Made by a program: the position numbers and the translations under genes
The notes under the pieces: model-generated
Told to the model about the DNA's origin: nothing
Databases searched by the model: none
Seen by the model: the letters and a program-made list of their open reading frames with translations, nothing else
Shown here: positions 6,505 to 14,149 of the stretch, piece after piece
Numbering within the stretch: position 1 is the first letter of the stretch
Layout of the letters: every line of letters begins with the position of its first letter
From: a virus
Strand: one strand, 5' to 3'
Length of the DNA: 26,202 nucleotides
IMG/VR virus record: IMGVR_UViG_3300048136_000009
Span: 1-26,202 of that record

Positions 6505-8478
6505 TTATTGGTTCAATCCCTGCAATGTAGCATATGCGCCAACACCTTGCAGGAATGGATTTGGTTGTGACTGTGGCGTTTGTGTAAACTGCCCGTACAT
6601 AGAAGCAGAAGGCGATCCTGTTAGATATGTCTGAGCATAGCTGTAAGGAGCCAACGCTTGTTGAGTTTTGTTAAGAACATTCTGGCGCAAGAAGTCTTGA
6701 TACTGCTGATCATACTGACGCTCTTTGCCACCAAGCTCATACATAAACCCAAGATCGGCAGGCTGCATACCAGCATACACGCGACCAATATCAGCAGATG
6801 TACCCGCCAATTGACCGTATGCCTTACCGATATCTGCTTGTGCGCCGCCAATTTGACCGTATGTCTGACCGAGACCACCCATCAAGCGACCTGTTTCCAA
6901 GTTGCGTTTCTTTTCATCCTGCGCTGCACGAGCCTGCGCTTCTGCGCTTGATAGCCCCATGCTACGATACATATCCGCAGCTTTTGCCATGCGGTTCTGA
7001 GCGTCTTCAAATGATTTTGACTCTGTGCTCAGTTGCTGCGCACCGAGGCGACCAAGCTCCTGACCACCAGAAAGCTGACGGCGAGATGCGTCCTCAAATG
7101 CTTGCTGCCTTGCAGTTTCTTCGGCTTTAGATACAGCAGTTTCTAGCTGCGCACCTGTTAGGCCGCGAGCCTGTGCGTCCTCATAGGCTTTTTGCTTGGC
7201 TGCATTGATTTGCTGCTCCGCTGCCATCTCGCGCTTCTGCGCATCTTGGAACGCCTGCTGACGCAGTTGCTCTTCAGTTTGAGATAGACCAGCCGAGGTT
7301 GTCGCTGCGGCAAGGCCGCGCTTCGCTGCATCCTCAAATGCTCTGGATTCCAGCGTTGCACCAGTTGTTCCAAGCTGCCCTGTAAGGCCAGATGCTTGCA
7401 ACGCACGCTTGCGAGCCGCCTCATCCGTTGCCATCGCACTTGCCAACGCTTTGTCGTAGCCTTGCGACATAAGGTTAGCGACTGTGCTTTGCTTGGCTTC
7501 TTCTATAGCACGCTCTGTTTCCGCAGCTTGCACGCCTGCACGAGAGCCACCAAATGCCCCTGCGCCAATTGCTTTAGCGGCACCAGCTTGACGGCGCTGT
7601 TCGCCCTCACGCTCAATACGCTTTAGGGCCGCGTCCACAACTTGCTGCTTGTACGGGTCCATAAACTCTTGCGTGCGAGCCGCTGGATCAAATCTTCCAA
7701 GGCCCTCTTCTGCAAGCTCAAAGGCGCGACCTGTTCCACGCTCAAACGCTTCACGCGCACCGAACTCACCTTCGCCTGCCTTTGTTACGTCTCGCCTTGC
7801 ATCAGCCAAGCCACCAGACTGCTGGTACTCACCTGTGCCACGGCGCATTGCAGCTTCATCAGGACCAAATGTGCCTTGCGCACCAGCTATTGCAGCGCGT
7901 GCTGCATCGTAAGCTGTGGGGTCTTGAACAAACTGGCCCAGACCACCCGCTATGGTGCTTCTGGCATCGCCTAAAAGAGCATCTGCGCGTCTTTGTGCAT
8001 CAAACTGACCAGTAGCGGCATCCGCTCGCAGCTTTGCATCAGCTAGTTCAGTGTCGTAAATTCCTTTTGCACCAATACCACCAGCGCCTGCCTCCAGATA
8101 AGATTTTGCTGAAGGGAAGTAATCTGTCAGTGCTTTTGATATTGTATCAGCACCCTCACCAAGCTGTGCACCAGCTTCAGGAAGATAGCGAACATTACCT
8201 TCTGCATCTTGGAAATAAGGCAGGTAACGGTCCATGAAGGCTTGACGGCCTTCAGCAGTACCAAGGGTTCCTGTAACCGCTGCTTGGAGCGGATCAGCCC
8301 CCGCCTGCACATAATCAGGTATTTGAAATATGTCTGGGTATGCTTCTGGATCGAGAATACCACCAGTTAAAACTCCTGAGTCATCTGGGGTTCCGTAAAT
8401 CCGCGCAAAGAGTGCTTGCTCAAGGTCCTGTATATACTGGGGGCGCTGCTGAATTATTGTTTGTGTAGTATCCGACAT
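6505..8478 (-). CDS. Ala/Gln-rich repetitive structural protein
   Basis: This 657-aa protein is rich in Ala, Gln and Gly. Residues about 150-290 hold short helices with Gly turns. From about residue 370 a motif of type (A/S)(F/Y)(E/Q)DAxxR recurs at least five times at roughly 25-35 residue spacing (RAFEDAAKR, QAFQDAQKR, KAYEDAQAR, QAFEDASRR, KSFEDAQNR), suggesting a rod of helical hairpins. After it comes a 14-residue tandem repeat. The C-terminal 80 residues (ELGGKERQYDQQYQDFLRQN onward) resemble the ends of structural proteins common in marine phages. The start overlaps the previous stop as TAATG. It is probably part of the tail hub or ejected core; I cannot name a tighter family. Confidence 0.7.
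   Translation of the reverse strand: MSDTTQTIIQQRPQYIQDLEQALFARIYGTPDDSGVLTGGILDPEAYPDIFQIPDYVQAGADPLQAAVTGTLGTAEGRQAFMDRYLPYFQDAEGNVRYLPEAGAQLGEGADTISKALTDYFPSAKSYLEAGAGGIGAKGIYDTELADAKLRADAATGQFDAQRRADALLGDARSTIAGGLGQFVQDPTAYDAARAAIAGAQGTFGPDEAAMRRGTGEYQQSGGLADARRDVTKAGEGEFGAREAFERGTGRAFELAEEGLGRFDPAARTQEFMDPYKQQVVDAALKRIEREGEQRRQAGAAKAIGAGAFGGSRAGVQAAETERAIEEAKQSTVANLMSQGYDKALASAMATDEAARKRALQASGLTGQLGTTGATLESRAFEDAAKRGLAAATTSAGLSQTEEQLRQQAFQDAQKREMAAEQQINAAKQKAYEDAQARGLTGAQLETAVSKAEETARQQAFEDASRRQLSGGQELGRLGAQQLSTESKSFEDAQNRMAKAADMYRSMGLSSAEAQARAAQDEKKRNLETGRLMGGLGQTYGQIGGAQADIGKAYGQLAGTSADIGRVYAGMQPADLGFMYELGGKERQYDQQYQDFLRQNVLNKTQQALAPYSYAQTYLTGSPSASMYGQFTQTPQSQPNPFLQGVGAYATLQGLNQ
6739..6864 (-). 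repeat. 42-bp tandem repeat, three units, in the 657-aa gene
   Basis: Three consecutive 42-base units encode TYGQIGGAQADIGK, AYGQLAGTSADIGR and VYAGMQPADLGF plus two residues. The first two units keep the DNA string CATACGGTCAA and nearly all of TTGGCGG at an exact 42-base offset; the third is diverged. The pattern indicates a recent in-frame duplication inside a helical structural protein. Confidence 0.75.
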
Positions 8479-9479
8479 TACGCCATACCCTCCAGTTTAT
8501 CCATCATGCCGTACATTTTGTTAATGCCCTTGTTTAAGTTGCCGTTGCCAGCGCCCTTAACTGCATCGCGGGTCATGACGAACTCGCCTGCTGTAAGCAT
8601 AGCAGGAACATCATCCTTTGTACCAGAACCCTCGCTTGGCATGATGCCACCATCACGACGAGGGAAATATGTAGCCCCGCCTTTGTTTAAATTCATAGGA
8701 CGATCAAGACGATTAAACCTAATACGGTCCGGGTCTGCCATTATTTCAGCATAACTCCGATCTTTTGTTCGGCTTATATCTTCTTCTTCATCCTTGCCAC
8801 CAAACACTGAATCTAAAAGCTGCGCCCCTAGCCCCATAGCTAATGACTCTCCGATTTTTGTGTTAAGTATGCGTCCCAGCCCACTGCTTGTGTCAGTGTT
8901 GAACATCTCTCCAAGACCCAAAAGTCCTTCTGCTCGGGCTACAGGTGCTGGAGGCTTTGCGGCTGCACCACTTAATGCTTCAATTGCGCTGACTTTAGGT
9001 TGTCCTGCTGAGAATGGGCTAACACCCGCAGCCTTGGCTGCGCTTGGAGCGTCAACATCAGCGCCAAATAAAGCACCAAGTCCAGAGTCTCCACCACCTA
9101 AATAGCTCAATCCACCGCCAGCTACGCCGCCTATAAGCGCGTCACGCAAGGAAGGCTTCTTGCCACCTAGAGTTTGGGCTAAAACATTGCCAATTGCACC
9201 CTGAACAATAGGATTGCTGAAAAAACCACCGCCAGTAACAGCGCCGATAATTTTATCCAAGAAAAACTCAGGCTCGCCTGTTATCGGGTTTATGCTATTG
9301 CTTTTAGAGCCAACGACATAACGCAAAGGATCAGCGCCCACATCTCTGAACGCCATTCCCAATCCACGAGCAACTTGAGGCCGTTGCTGCAAGACTTCTT
9401 GAGGTACAACCATTTCGCCCGGAGCAACGTGCGCCATCATTGTATCACCGTTTCTACCGTATTGTGCCATGCCTTGCAT
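8478..9479 (-). CDS. conserved phage structural protein with two GE(M/F)V motifs
   Basis: This 333-aa protein opens with GRNGDTMMAHVAPGEMVVPQ (residues 8-27). It ends with DDVPAMLTAGEFVMTRDAVK (289-308) inside a Gly-rich stretch and a short Met-rich helix. The middle is Gly/Ala-rich (GGVAGGGLSYLGGGDSGLG). The C-terminal motif is typical of the ends of phage tape-measure-like and minor structural proteins. Here it is on a short protein, so the protein is not itself a tape measure. The start is ATG with GAGGT six bases upstream; the 51 bases before it hold no other gene. It overlaps the 657-aa gene by TAATG. It is likely a minor tail or hub component; its precise role is unknown. Confidence 0.7.
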   Translation of the reverse strand: MQGMAQYGRNGDTMMAHVAPGEMVVPQEVLQQRPQVARGLGMAFRDVGADPLRYVVGSKSNSINPITGEPEFFLDKIIGAVTGGGFFSNPIVQGAIGNVLAQTLGGKKPSLRDALIGGVAGGGLSYLGGGDSGLGALFGADVDAPSAAKAAGVSPFSAGQPKVSAIEALSGAAAKPPAPVARAEGLLGLGEMFNTDTSSGLGRILNTKIGESLAMGLGAQLLDSVFGGKDEEEDISRTKDRSYAEIMADPDRIRFNRLDRPMNLNKGGATYFPRRDGGIMPSEGSGTKDDVPAMLTAGEFVMTRDAVKGAGNGNLNKGINKMYGMMDKLEGMA

Positions 9480-9530
9480 ACTAAACCTCGTGACTTATGC
9501 CATTAAGTTACCAAATGTTCCTTTAAAATA

Positions 9531-9761
9531 CTAGAGTGTACTGCCAGAAATAGGCTCTGGAGCCGTAACTCGAATATTTGTACTTCTTTTTTCTGTTCCT
9601 GTCCAACGCTCACCGCAGTCTGGACAGTTGCCATCAGGATAACTAGCAACTTCTTCTGGTGTATCAACCGCGTTATCGCAGTTCACACAATGCACCATGT
9701 CTGTGCTACTTGAAGGTCGCCATGTAGACCCGTCTGGCATCGTAATTATACTATCGCTCAT
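9531..9761 (-). CDS. small zinc-ribbon protein
   Basis: This 76-aa protein has four cysteines arranged as two knuckles, C25-V-N-C28 and C46-P-D-C49, with 17 residues between, which fits a zinc ribbon. The N-terminus (MPDGSTWRP) and the motif RWTGTEKRSTNIRVTA after the second knuckle look conserved among marine phages. Its start overlaps the previous stop as ATGA. It sits between the nozzle-like gene and a structural gene, so it may be a minor virion part or an assembly factor rather than a transcription factor. There is no direct evidence for either. Confidence 0.75.
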   Translation of the reverse strand: MSDSIITMPDGSTWRPSSSTDMVHCVNCDNAVDTPEEVASYPDGNCPDCGERWTGTEKRSTNIRVTAPEPISGSTL

Positions 9762-10054
9762 GATATTGTCACCGTCACTGAACCAATTTCTCCTGTTGCT
9801 TGCGATCCCCTTACATAAGGAGAATGCGCTACTGGCACGCGAAGCTGCCCACCGTGATTAAACACCGCGCCGTCTTCTAAGCCACTGTCATCTGTTTGAA
9901 GTGCCGTAAATACTGTAAAAGTATTACGCCCTTCGCCGGGGTTTTGCATGTTTTGCAGGTACGTCGAATAAGACCGCAATACTTCTGCGAAATACTGATT
10001 GCTATACTCCTCTGGGGGTATGGGGAAGAATGGGAGGTTTAGATTCCTCGACAT
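9758..10054 (-). CDS. small conserved tail-region protein with ATGxxGSVTV C-terminal cap
   Basis: This 98-aa protein has an N-terminal part (PFFPIPPEEYSNQYFAEVLR, about 9-28) that looks like a helix after a Pro-rich arm, then a beta-rich part (FTVFTALQTDDSGLEDGAVF). It ends in GSQATGEIGSVTVTIS. This last segment matches the repeat unit of the 431-aa protein and the end of the 108-aa protein at 20903. The start overlaps the nozzle gene's stop (TAATG) and has a GGGAGAAGG ribosome site. It is probably a virion protein attached to the nozzle or fibre; its function is not known. Confidence 0.75.
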   Translation of the reverse strand: MSRNLNLPFFPIPPEEYSNQYFAEVLRSYSTYLQNMQNPGEGRNTFTVFTALQTDDSGLEDGAVFNHGGQLRVPVAHSPYVRGSQATGEIGSVTVTIS

Positions 10055-12168
10055 TACCTTCTCCCGTCTGGTCGGACTTCCACTCTTGGGGAGCCAAGCC
10101 TCCAGCCTACACCTGTGTCATCAGTTTCTATTCTGAAAGCAAACGATCTACCTCTAAGCCGAACAAATATCTGATCAGTAAATTGTTCTACCGGGACAGA
10201 AGCTGTTTTGGCAACCGAGCCATTGTTCGTATTGGTATAGTTTCCGCCGGGAAAGTTACGGACTTTTAGAGTCATAACCGCACTAGGCGTTGGGTTAGAT
10301 GAATCCCTAAAGGTCATATCTGGTATCAGACGCTTCATAAACACGAATTGTTCGCCTTCTCCCAAGTCCATCTGACTGCTTTCAATGTATGACGAAATTG
10401 CACTAGCAGGAGAGGTGCTACCATCGTCAAATCCTATTTCCTGAAGGTACAGATAGTGATCGGAACCAGCGGCTATTGGGTCTGAATTAACGCCGCGGTC
10501 AAGCCAACAAGTGCGCCCAAGAGTGCCATAATACCAAATCTTTTGCTGATAATTATACGTCACATATCGGTCATTTTCTGTGCTGGAGGATGATGGATAG
10601 AACCATGTAACCTCAGAAAACGCTGTATTTGTAGATGCTGTGACCTTTTGGAGTTGATCACTATTGATGTCCGTAAATACATAATCACGAACAGAGCATG
10701 GTAGACGCTGTACTGCACCACCGTAGACGTAAAACTCTTCCGCGCCCATCCAAAACACATTATCTTCAACCGCGATTGCAGCCAAAGGACCAGCGATTGT
10801 GATGTTTGTGGATATTTCGTTGATGCCAAATGTAAATGGAGGGCCTAGATACTGCATAGCGTGTAGCGATACATCAGTAAAAACAAGCACTTGCTGCCTT
10901 GTTTCCAAAGCTGTAACGATTTCAGAGCCAGAGCCAATGCGCAAATCACCCGCGGTATTTGTGACCAAAGACTGCCATTCTGTTACATTTTCCTGATCAG
11001 AAAAACGTATAAGTAATGGGTCTTGCACACCCGGATTTGTTTCTGAGTCACAGCCAAAGGCAATAACGTGACGATCACGATCAGAAACCAATACTTGCTT
11101 GGCTATCGTTGGAACCTTATTAGCCCCCGCAATTGAGGCCAACTCTACGGCTCTATTTGCAAGTCCATTTGTTTTATCCCAGTAGTATATGTCAGCATTT
11201 CGCACGTTAATGATTAAATCTTCACCAAAGTTATCGTGCGACCAGATACGAAGAGTTTGCCCAGAAGCGTTTAAAGAAGTCGCACTACCCCAAGCGCCAC
11301 GCGACCAAGTTCCCGCGCCCCAGCCATTTCCAACAATAGTAGTGTCTAAACCTGTGTTAATTTGATACGCGCCAACAACGCTGGAACCACCGTTCCCGCT
11401 ATCTGATGATGTAGCAAATACATATGTGGGGTTAAGACCAGTTGTCGTTGTTATGCTTGTAATCGTGCTAACAGTACGGGCTTCTATTTGATAACTATTA
11501 ACACCAATAACATAAGTTACTTGATATTCTTGGTTAAGAACATCAGCAGTTACCGCCCCGCCAAGGCTAACAGCACCAGACAACGTAACAAAATCGTTCT
11601 CAAGAGCGCCGTGGTCATTGTCAGTTACAACAATGGTAGCACAATTTACTGCTGCTCCAGAAGAATGAGACGCGGCAGTTGTATCATTTACGCCTCGCAC
11701 ACAGCCCGTTAAATCATTTCCAGAAACAAGTGCATAGGTAATGATTTCGCTACCTATTTTTATACGACCAGATGTTGGGAAACCACTAGCGGAAGTCAGA
11801 GAGATTGTTGTGTCAAGTATATCAACATCTGCGCTCAGTGTATTTGCGCTTGCTGCAAATGTAACGTCTCCAGCCGCCGTTGTTGCGCGAATAGGTGTAA
11901 TATCGTTATACCCACCACCTTCGTTGATATAATACTTTAGATGAGTTCCAACTCCTAAATAGTTTGATCCATCTAAAGCGATCCAAGGATGCAATGCACG
12001 ACAGGTGCCTAAAAACGCGTTGCTTGATTGTTTAATCCAACCGCCAATTTTTTCAGGATAACCGAAGCGAAACCGCACTTTATCCATGTCAAACCAGCCA
12101 CCTTCGTTGCTGTATGACGTAGTTTCACGGTTAATACCGGGTCGGAATTGAAGTTTGGTCAACGGCAT
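10054..12168 (-). CDS. predicted tail nozzle / hub protein (gp10-like)
   Basis: I place the start at ATG 12168 (704 aa), because AGGAGG lies six bases upstream; an earlier in-frame start at 12198 would overlap the -10 box. The N-terminus (KLQFRPGINRETTSYSNEGG, WFDMDKVRFRFGYPEKIGGW) is a hallmark of marine-phage proteins usually modelled as the short-tail tube or nozzle (P22 gp10-like beta-propeller). Residues about 110-175 (TISLTSASGFPTSGRIKIGS onward) and about 183-235 look like two inserted beta domains. Residues 282-293 hold GWGAGTWSRGAW, also found in the 431-aa protein. The remainder is beta-rich with regular W/Y/G blades. It is followed by small accessory and internal virion genes. The P22 comparison is structural inference, not sequence identity. 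Confidence 0.72.
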   Translation of the reverse strand: MPLTKLQFRPGINRETTSYSNEGGWFDMDKVRFRFGYPEKIGGWIKQSSNAFLGTCRALHPWIALDGSNYLGVGTHLKYYINEGGGYNDITPIRATTAAGDVTFAASANTLSADVDILDTTISLTSASGFPTSGRIKIGSEIITYALVSGNDLTGCVRGVNDTTAASHSSGAAVNCATIVVTDNDHGALENDFVTLSGAVSLGGAVTADVLNQEYQVTYVIGVNSYQIEARTVSTITSITTTTGLNPTYVFATSSDSGNGGSSVVGAYQINTGLDTTIVGNGWGAGTWSRGAWGSATSLNASGQTLRIWSHDNFGEDLIINVRNADIYYWDKTNGLANRAVELASIAGANKVPTIAKQVLVSDRDRHVIAFGCDSETNPGVQDPLLIRFSDQENVTEWQSLVTNTAGDLRIGSGSEIVTALETRQQVLVFTDVSLHAMQYLGPPFTFGINEISTNITIAGPLAAIAVEDNVFWMGAEEFYVYGGAVQRLPCSVRDYVFTDINSDQLQKVTASTNTAFSEVTWFYPSSSSTENDRYVTYNYQQKIWYYGTLGRTCWLDRGVNSDPIAAGSDHYLYLQEIGFDDGSTSPASAISSYIESSQMDLGEGEQFVFMKRLIPDMTFRDSSNPTPSAVMTLKVRNFPGGNYTNTNNGSVAKTASVPVEQFTDQIFVRLRGRSFAFRIETDDTGVGWRLGSPRVEVRPDGRR

Positions 12169-12189
12169 CAGCAACCTCCTGTTAAGGCG

Positions 12190-12218
12190 ATTATACACAT
12201 TCTGAACAATTGTTCGAG
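12190..12218 (-). promoter_or_regulatory. candidate promoter of the nozzle/internal-protein operon
   Basis: The minus strand has a perfect TATAAT (12195-12190) that would start transcription near 12183, just before AGGAGG and ATG 12168. The -35 region (CTCGAA at about 12218-12213) is poor. A perfect 12-bp palindrome fills the spacer, so activation or repression by a protein is likely. This is one of the few real intergenic gaps in the structural region. Confidence 0.5.
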
Positions 12219-12250
12219 TTATTCTTTTTTTGAAAATAAACCGAACAATT
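12204..12250. repeat. operator-like palindrome GAACAATTGTTC with extra half-site
   Basis: GAACAATTGTTC (12204-12215) is a perfect 12-bp palindrome. A further CGAACAATT half-site at 12242-12250 pairs with AATTGTTCG at 12208-12216 as a 9-bp inverted repeat with an A/T-rich loop. The array therefore holds three half-sites within 47 bases, between the endolysin stop and the nozzle-gene promoter. It could be an operator or, less likely, a weak terminator, since no T-run follows on the minus strand. Confidence 0.55.
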
Positions 12251-12726
12251 TAATCTATAAGCTCAAAGTGCGGTCCATCAATAAATGGTCTACGCCCTTG
12301 TGATCTACGAAGGTCAATATAAGCGTTCATTGCTTCTTCCATTGTGCCTTCCCATTTACGAATGTCCATAGGATAAGGCATTTCAGGGGTACCCCACGCT
12401 GCGCCCCAGCAAATAGGAACGCCCAACTGAGTCGCTGCTTCTTTGATTGCATCTGCTAGATCATCATAGACAGAGAGTTCCCAACTCGCCCTGCCATTTA
12501 TGAATGCCATAATGTCGAAAGCCTTACCTTCAAGGTGCTTAGACTTCATCGTCTGACTAGCGCCCTTAGCAACGAGTTCTTTCTGCTGCTCTATAGTTCG
12601 CATACCCTGCACCACACCAAAGTCTGTCTTGGTCATGGTTATCGCCATTTTGATTACAGCCTGTAGTCGGTCATCTATACCTTCAAGCCGATCAAGGCTA
12701 CGCCTGCTTAACTTAAACTCGCTCAT
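12250..12726 (-). CDS. endolysin, M15-family (VanY-like) peptidase
   Basis: The protein cleaves peptide cross-links in peptidoglycan at the end of infection. I choose ATG 12726 (158 aa) because AGAGGAAG lies just upstream; the longer frame from 12846 would run through the holin gene. The zinc site of M15 peptidases is visible: SKHLEGKAFDI (62-72, His64 and Asp71) and DGPHFEL (150-156, His153). FGVVQGMRTIEQQKELVAKG (36-55) is the usual strand and arm before it. Length and layout fit single-domain L-alanyl-D-glutamate-type phage endolysins. There is no signal peptide, so export would need the holin just upstream. It is last in the small-gene lysis cassette. Confidence 0.9.
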   Translation of the reverse strand: MSEFKLSRRSLDRLEGIDDRLQAVIKMAITMTKTDFGVVQGMRTIEQQKELVAKGASQTMKSKHLEGKAFDIMAFINGRASWELSVYDDLADAIKEAATQLGVPICWGAAWGTPEMPYPMDIRKWEGTMEEAMNAYIDLRRSQGRRPFIDGPHFELID

Positions 12727-12727
12727 G

Positions 12728-13117
12728 TTACTTCCTCTTAAAAAATGCTTGCGCCCCGCGCACACCGAAACTCGCTGAAATTGCAATCCCAAGGCTGTAA
12801 AAATACCAGTCGGGCGCTTTAGAAAGCTGTTCAAACCCACGATCAACCCAACCTTCTGCGCCCGGAATCCAGCATAAAATCAATGGAATAGACAAAATAA
12901 TCACGAACCACTCGTCTTTCCAGCTTGACTTGGCCCCCTCTGCCATAATGCGCTCCCAGTCGGCAACGCTTGTCTCTTTTGACAATAATATCTGGGCTTT
13001 CGCCTTCGCCTCAGTTAGCTTTAACTCCGCTTCGGCTGCGTTTTTATCAGCTTTGCCTTGCAGCCAAGAGCCTGCGAGGTTCGCTATTGGGCCTAATGCC
13101 GCGGTAAAAATACTCAT
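12728..13117 (-). CDS. holin of the GTA/3TM type
   Basis: The protein should form lesions in the inner membrane that release the endolysin. ATG 13117 is chosen because it overlaps the previous stop as ATGA; it gives 129 aa. Residues 1-20 are a weakly hydrophobic N-terminal helix (FTAALGPIANLAGSWL). Residues 22-62 are an amphipathic Ala/Lys/Glu helix. WKDEWFVIILSIPLILCWIP (66-85) and YFYSLGIAISASFGVRGAQA (105-124) are membrane segments. The WKDEW motif after a charged helix is typical of 3TM GTA-type holins. It lies one base before the endolysin gene. The assignment rests on motif and context. Confidence 0.78.
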   Translation of the reverse strand: MSIFTAALGPIANLAGSWLQGKADKNAAEAELKLTEAKAKAQILLSKETSVADWERIMAEGAKSSWKDEWFVIILSIPLILCWIPGAEGWVDRGFEQLSKAPDWYFYSLGIAISASFGVRGAQAFFKRK

Positions 13118-13314
13118 TTTTCCGAACCCAACCAAACGGCTATCGTTCCCGTCATAGCCCCACTGACCACTGAAATCATTGCAGATTGCTGTGTTGACAA
13201 GTCATCCAAACTCATCCCCCACTCAATCACGCGGATATACATAATTGTCATAACAACCATCATAAAACGTGGCATGAGCTTATATTGCAGAATCTTTTCA
13301 AAGGTATTTGCCAT
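13114..13314 (-). CDS. two-TM small membrane protein, possible second holin
   Basis: This 66-aa protein has hydrophobic segments at about 14-34 (MPRFMMVVMTIMYIRVIEWG) and 44-63 (SAMISVVSGAMTGTIAVWLG), a short loop and a charged C-terminus (GSEK), which is the layout of class II holins or antiholins. It has an AGAGGTG ribosome site and overlaps the next gene as ATGA. Marine phages often carry such a protein next to the 3TM holin. Which of the two is the holin and which the modulator cannot be told from sequence. Confidence 0.72.
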   Translation of the reverse strand: MANTFEKILQYKLMPRFMMVVMTIMYIRVIEWGMSLDDLSTQQSAMISVVSGAMTGTIAVWLGSEK

Positions 13315-13315
13315 G

Positions 13316-13570
13316 TTACACCTCTATGTTTAACTTCGTTCCTTGCGGTCTATCCGCACTGGTCTTTCGCCCGAATCTATCATAACTTTCCTGTAAGTCC
13401 AATCTCTGCTTTGCAAGAGCCTCTAAATGGCTGTGGTTGGCCCTATGCTCCTTCTCCACACGTTGCTCCGCTAAATGTGTTTCTATGCGCTCACGCGCTT
13501 TTGTTTGGGCGTGTATGTCGCTTCCCACATTAAACGGCATGTTGCCTACACCTGTCAGACCATCAGCCAC
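13316..13570 (-). CDS. small charged helical protein of the lysis cassette
   Basis: This 84-aa protein (GTG start) has a helical middle rich in Arg, Glu, Lys and Gln (KARERIETHLAEQRVEKEHR, then SHLEALAKQRLDLQESYDRF) and a basic tail. No membrane segment or known motif is seen. The GTG at 13570 overlaps the preceding 40-aa ORF's end and has GAGG nearby. An in-frame ATG at residue 11 is an alternative start. It lies between membrane proteins in a tightly packed operon, so it may act in lysis control or as a minor virion protein. I do not recognise a family. Confidence 0.65.
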   Translation of the reverse strand: MADGLTGVGNMPFNVGSDIHAQTKARERIETHLAEQRVEKEHRANHSHLEALAKQRLDLQESYDRFGRKTSADRPQGTKLNIEV

Positions 13571-13685
13571 AGCCGCCTCGTTCTATAACCCACTCCGCTA
13601 TTAATCGACTATGCGTAATAATCACAATCTTGCCTCGATCATCATACACAGCCCAACGCATACGCCTTACTTGTACTAACTTCAC
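13563..13685 (-). CDS. small 40-aa hypothetical protein
   Basis: A 41-codon frame (GTG start) encodes VKLVQVRRMRWAVYDDRGKI (1-20), then a beta-strand/helix pattern VIITHSRLIAEWVIERGG. Its start overlaps the stop of the 155-aa gene as GTGA and its stop overlaps the next gene's start. It fills a gap of about 110 bases that would otherwise be odd in this dense cassette. There is no strong ribosome site, so translation would depend on coupling. The composition looks like a real small alpha/beta protein; its function is unknown. Confidence 0.5.
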   Translation of the reverse strand: MKLVQVRRMRWAVYDDRGKIVIITHSRLIAEWVIERGGCG

Positions 13686-14149
13686 CCATTCGCCAACTTA
13701 TCTACACCCCATATCATCGCTACGGTTCCCGCCACAAAAATTGTAACGCCTAACGCCAATGAAATACCCCAGAACAACCTATCTCTGGCAGCAGCTTGGG
13801 CTTCCAAGGCTTCTTTCTGGCGCTTCCTTGCTTCGGCCTGTTCGCGCACCACAAGATCCCACATGCCCGGTGGTCCATATAAGCGGCAATGGCTGCGAAG
13901 GGTTTCCATAGCTTCTTTGTGGGCCATTTTAGCTTGTGCTATGGCAAAGCCTTCCGCTTCGCTGGAAGTCAGTCTTCCCAACGGTCCTTTGTGCTTTCCC
14001 GATTCCGCAATAGCTATGTCGGCTTCTAGCTTTGCCAATTTCCCAAAATGAGGCATAAGACTGTTTACGTCTTTGCCAGCTTGAACCGCGGAGCTAATGC
14101 CCCCCGCTATTTTAGTTACAGCGCCTGCTAAGGCTAAGACTTCTATCAT
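13682..14149 (-). CDS. conserved marine-phage protein with C-terminal membrane anchor
   Basis: This 155-aa protein has a hydrophobic, small-residue N-terminus (IEVLALAGAVTKIAGGISSA), a segment QAGKDVNSLMPHFGKLAKLE (23-42), a charged helical middle (about 65-125) and one clear transmembrane helix at 126-147 (FWGISLALGVTIFVAGTVAM) with a short tail. The GKDxxSLMPHFGK pattern and C-terminal anchor resemble a family common in marine phages near lysis genes. Function is unproven; suggestions are a membrane or spanin-like part or a minor virion protein. Its start overlaps the 54-aa gene as ATGA, and its stop overlaps the 40-aa ORF. Confidence 0.72.
   Translation of the reverse strand: MIEVLALAGAVTKIAGGISSAVQAGKDVNSLMPHFGKLAKLEADIAIAESGKHKGPLGRLTSSEAEGFAIAQAKMAHKEAMETLRSHCRLYGPPGMWDLVVREQAEARKRQKEALEAQAAARDRLFWGISLALGVTIFVAGTVAMIWGVDKLANG

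Noticed and set aside
12720-12846. Longer endolysin start at 12846
   Set aside because: The extra 40 residues would overlap the holin gene in another frame, read as low-quality sequence and lack a ribosome site; ATG 12726 has AGAGGAAG.
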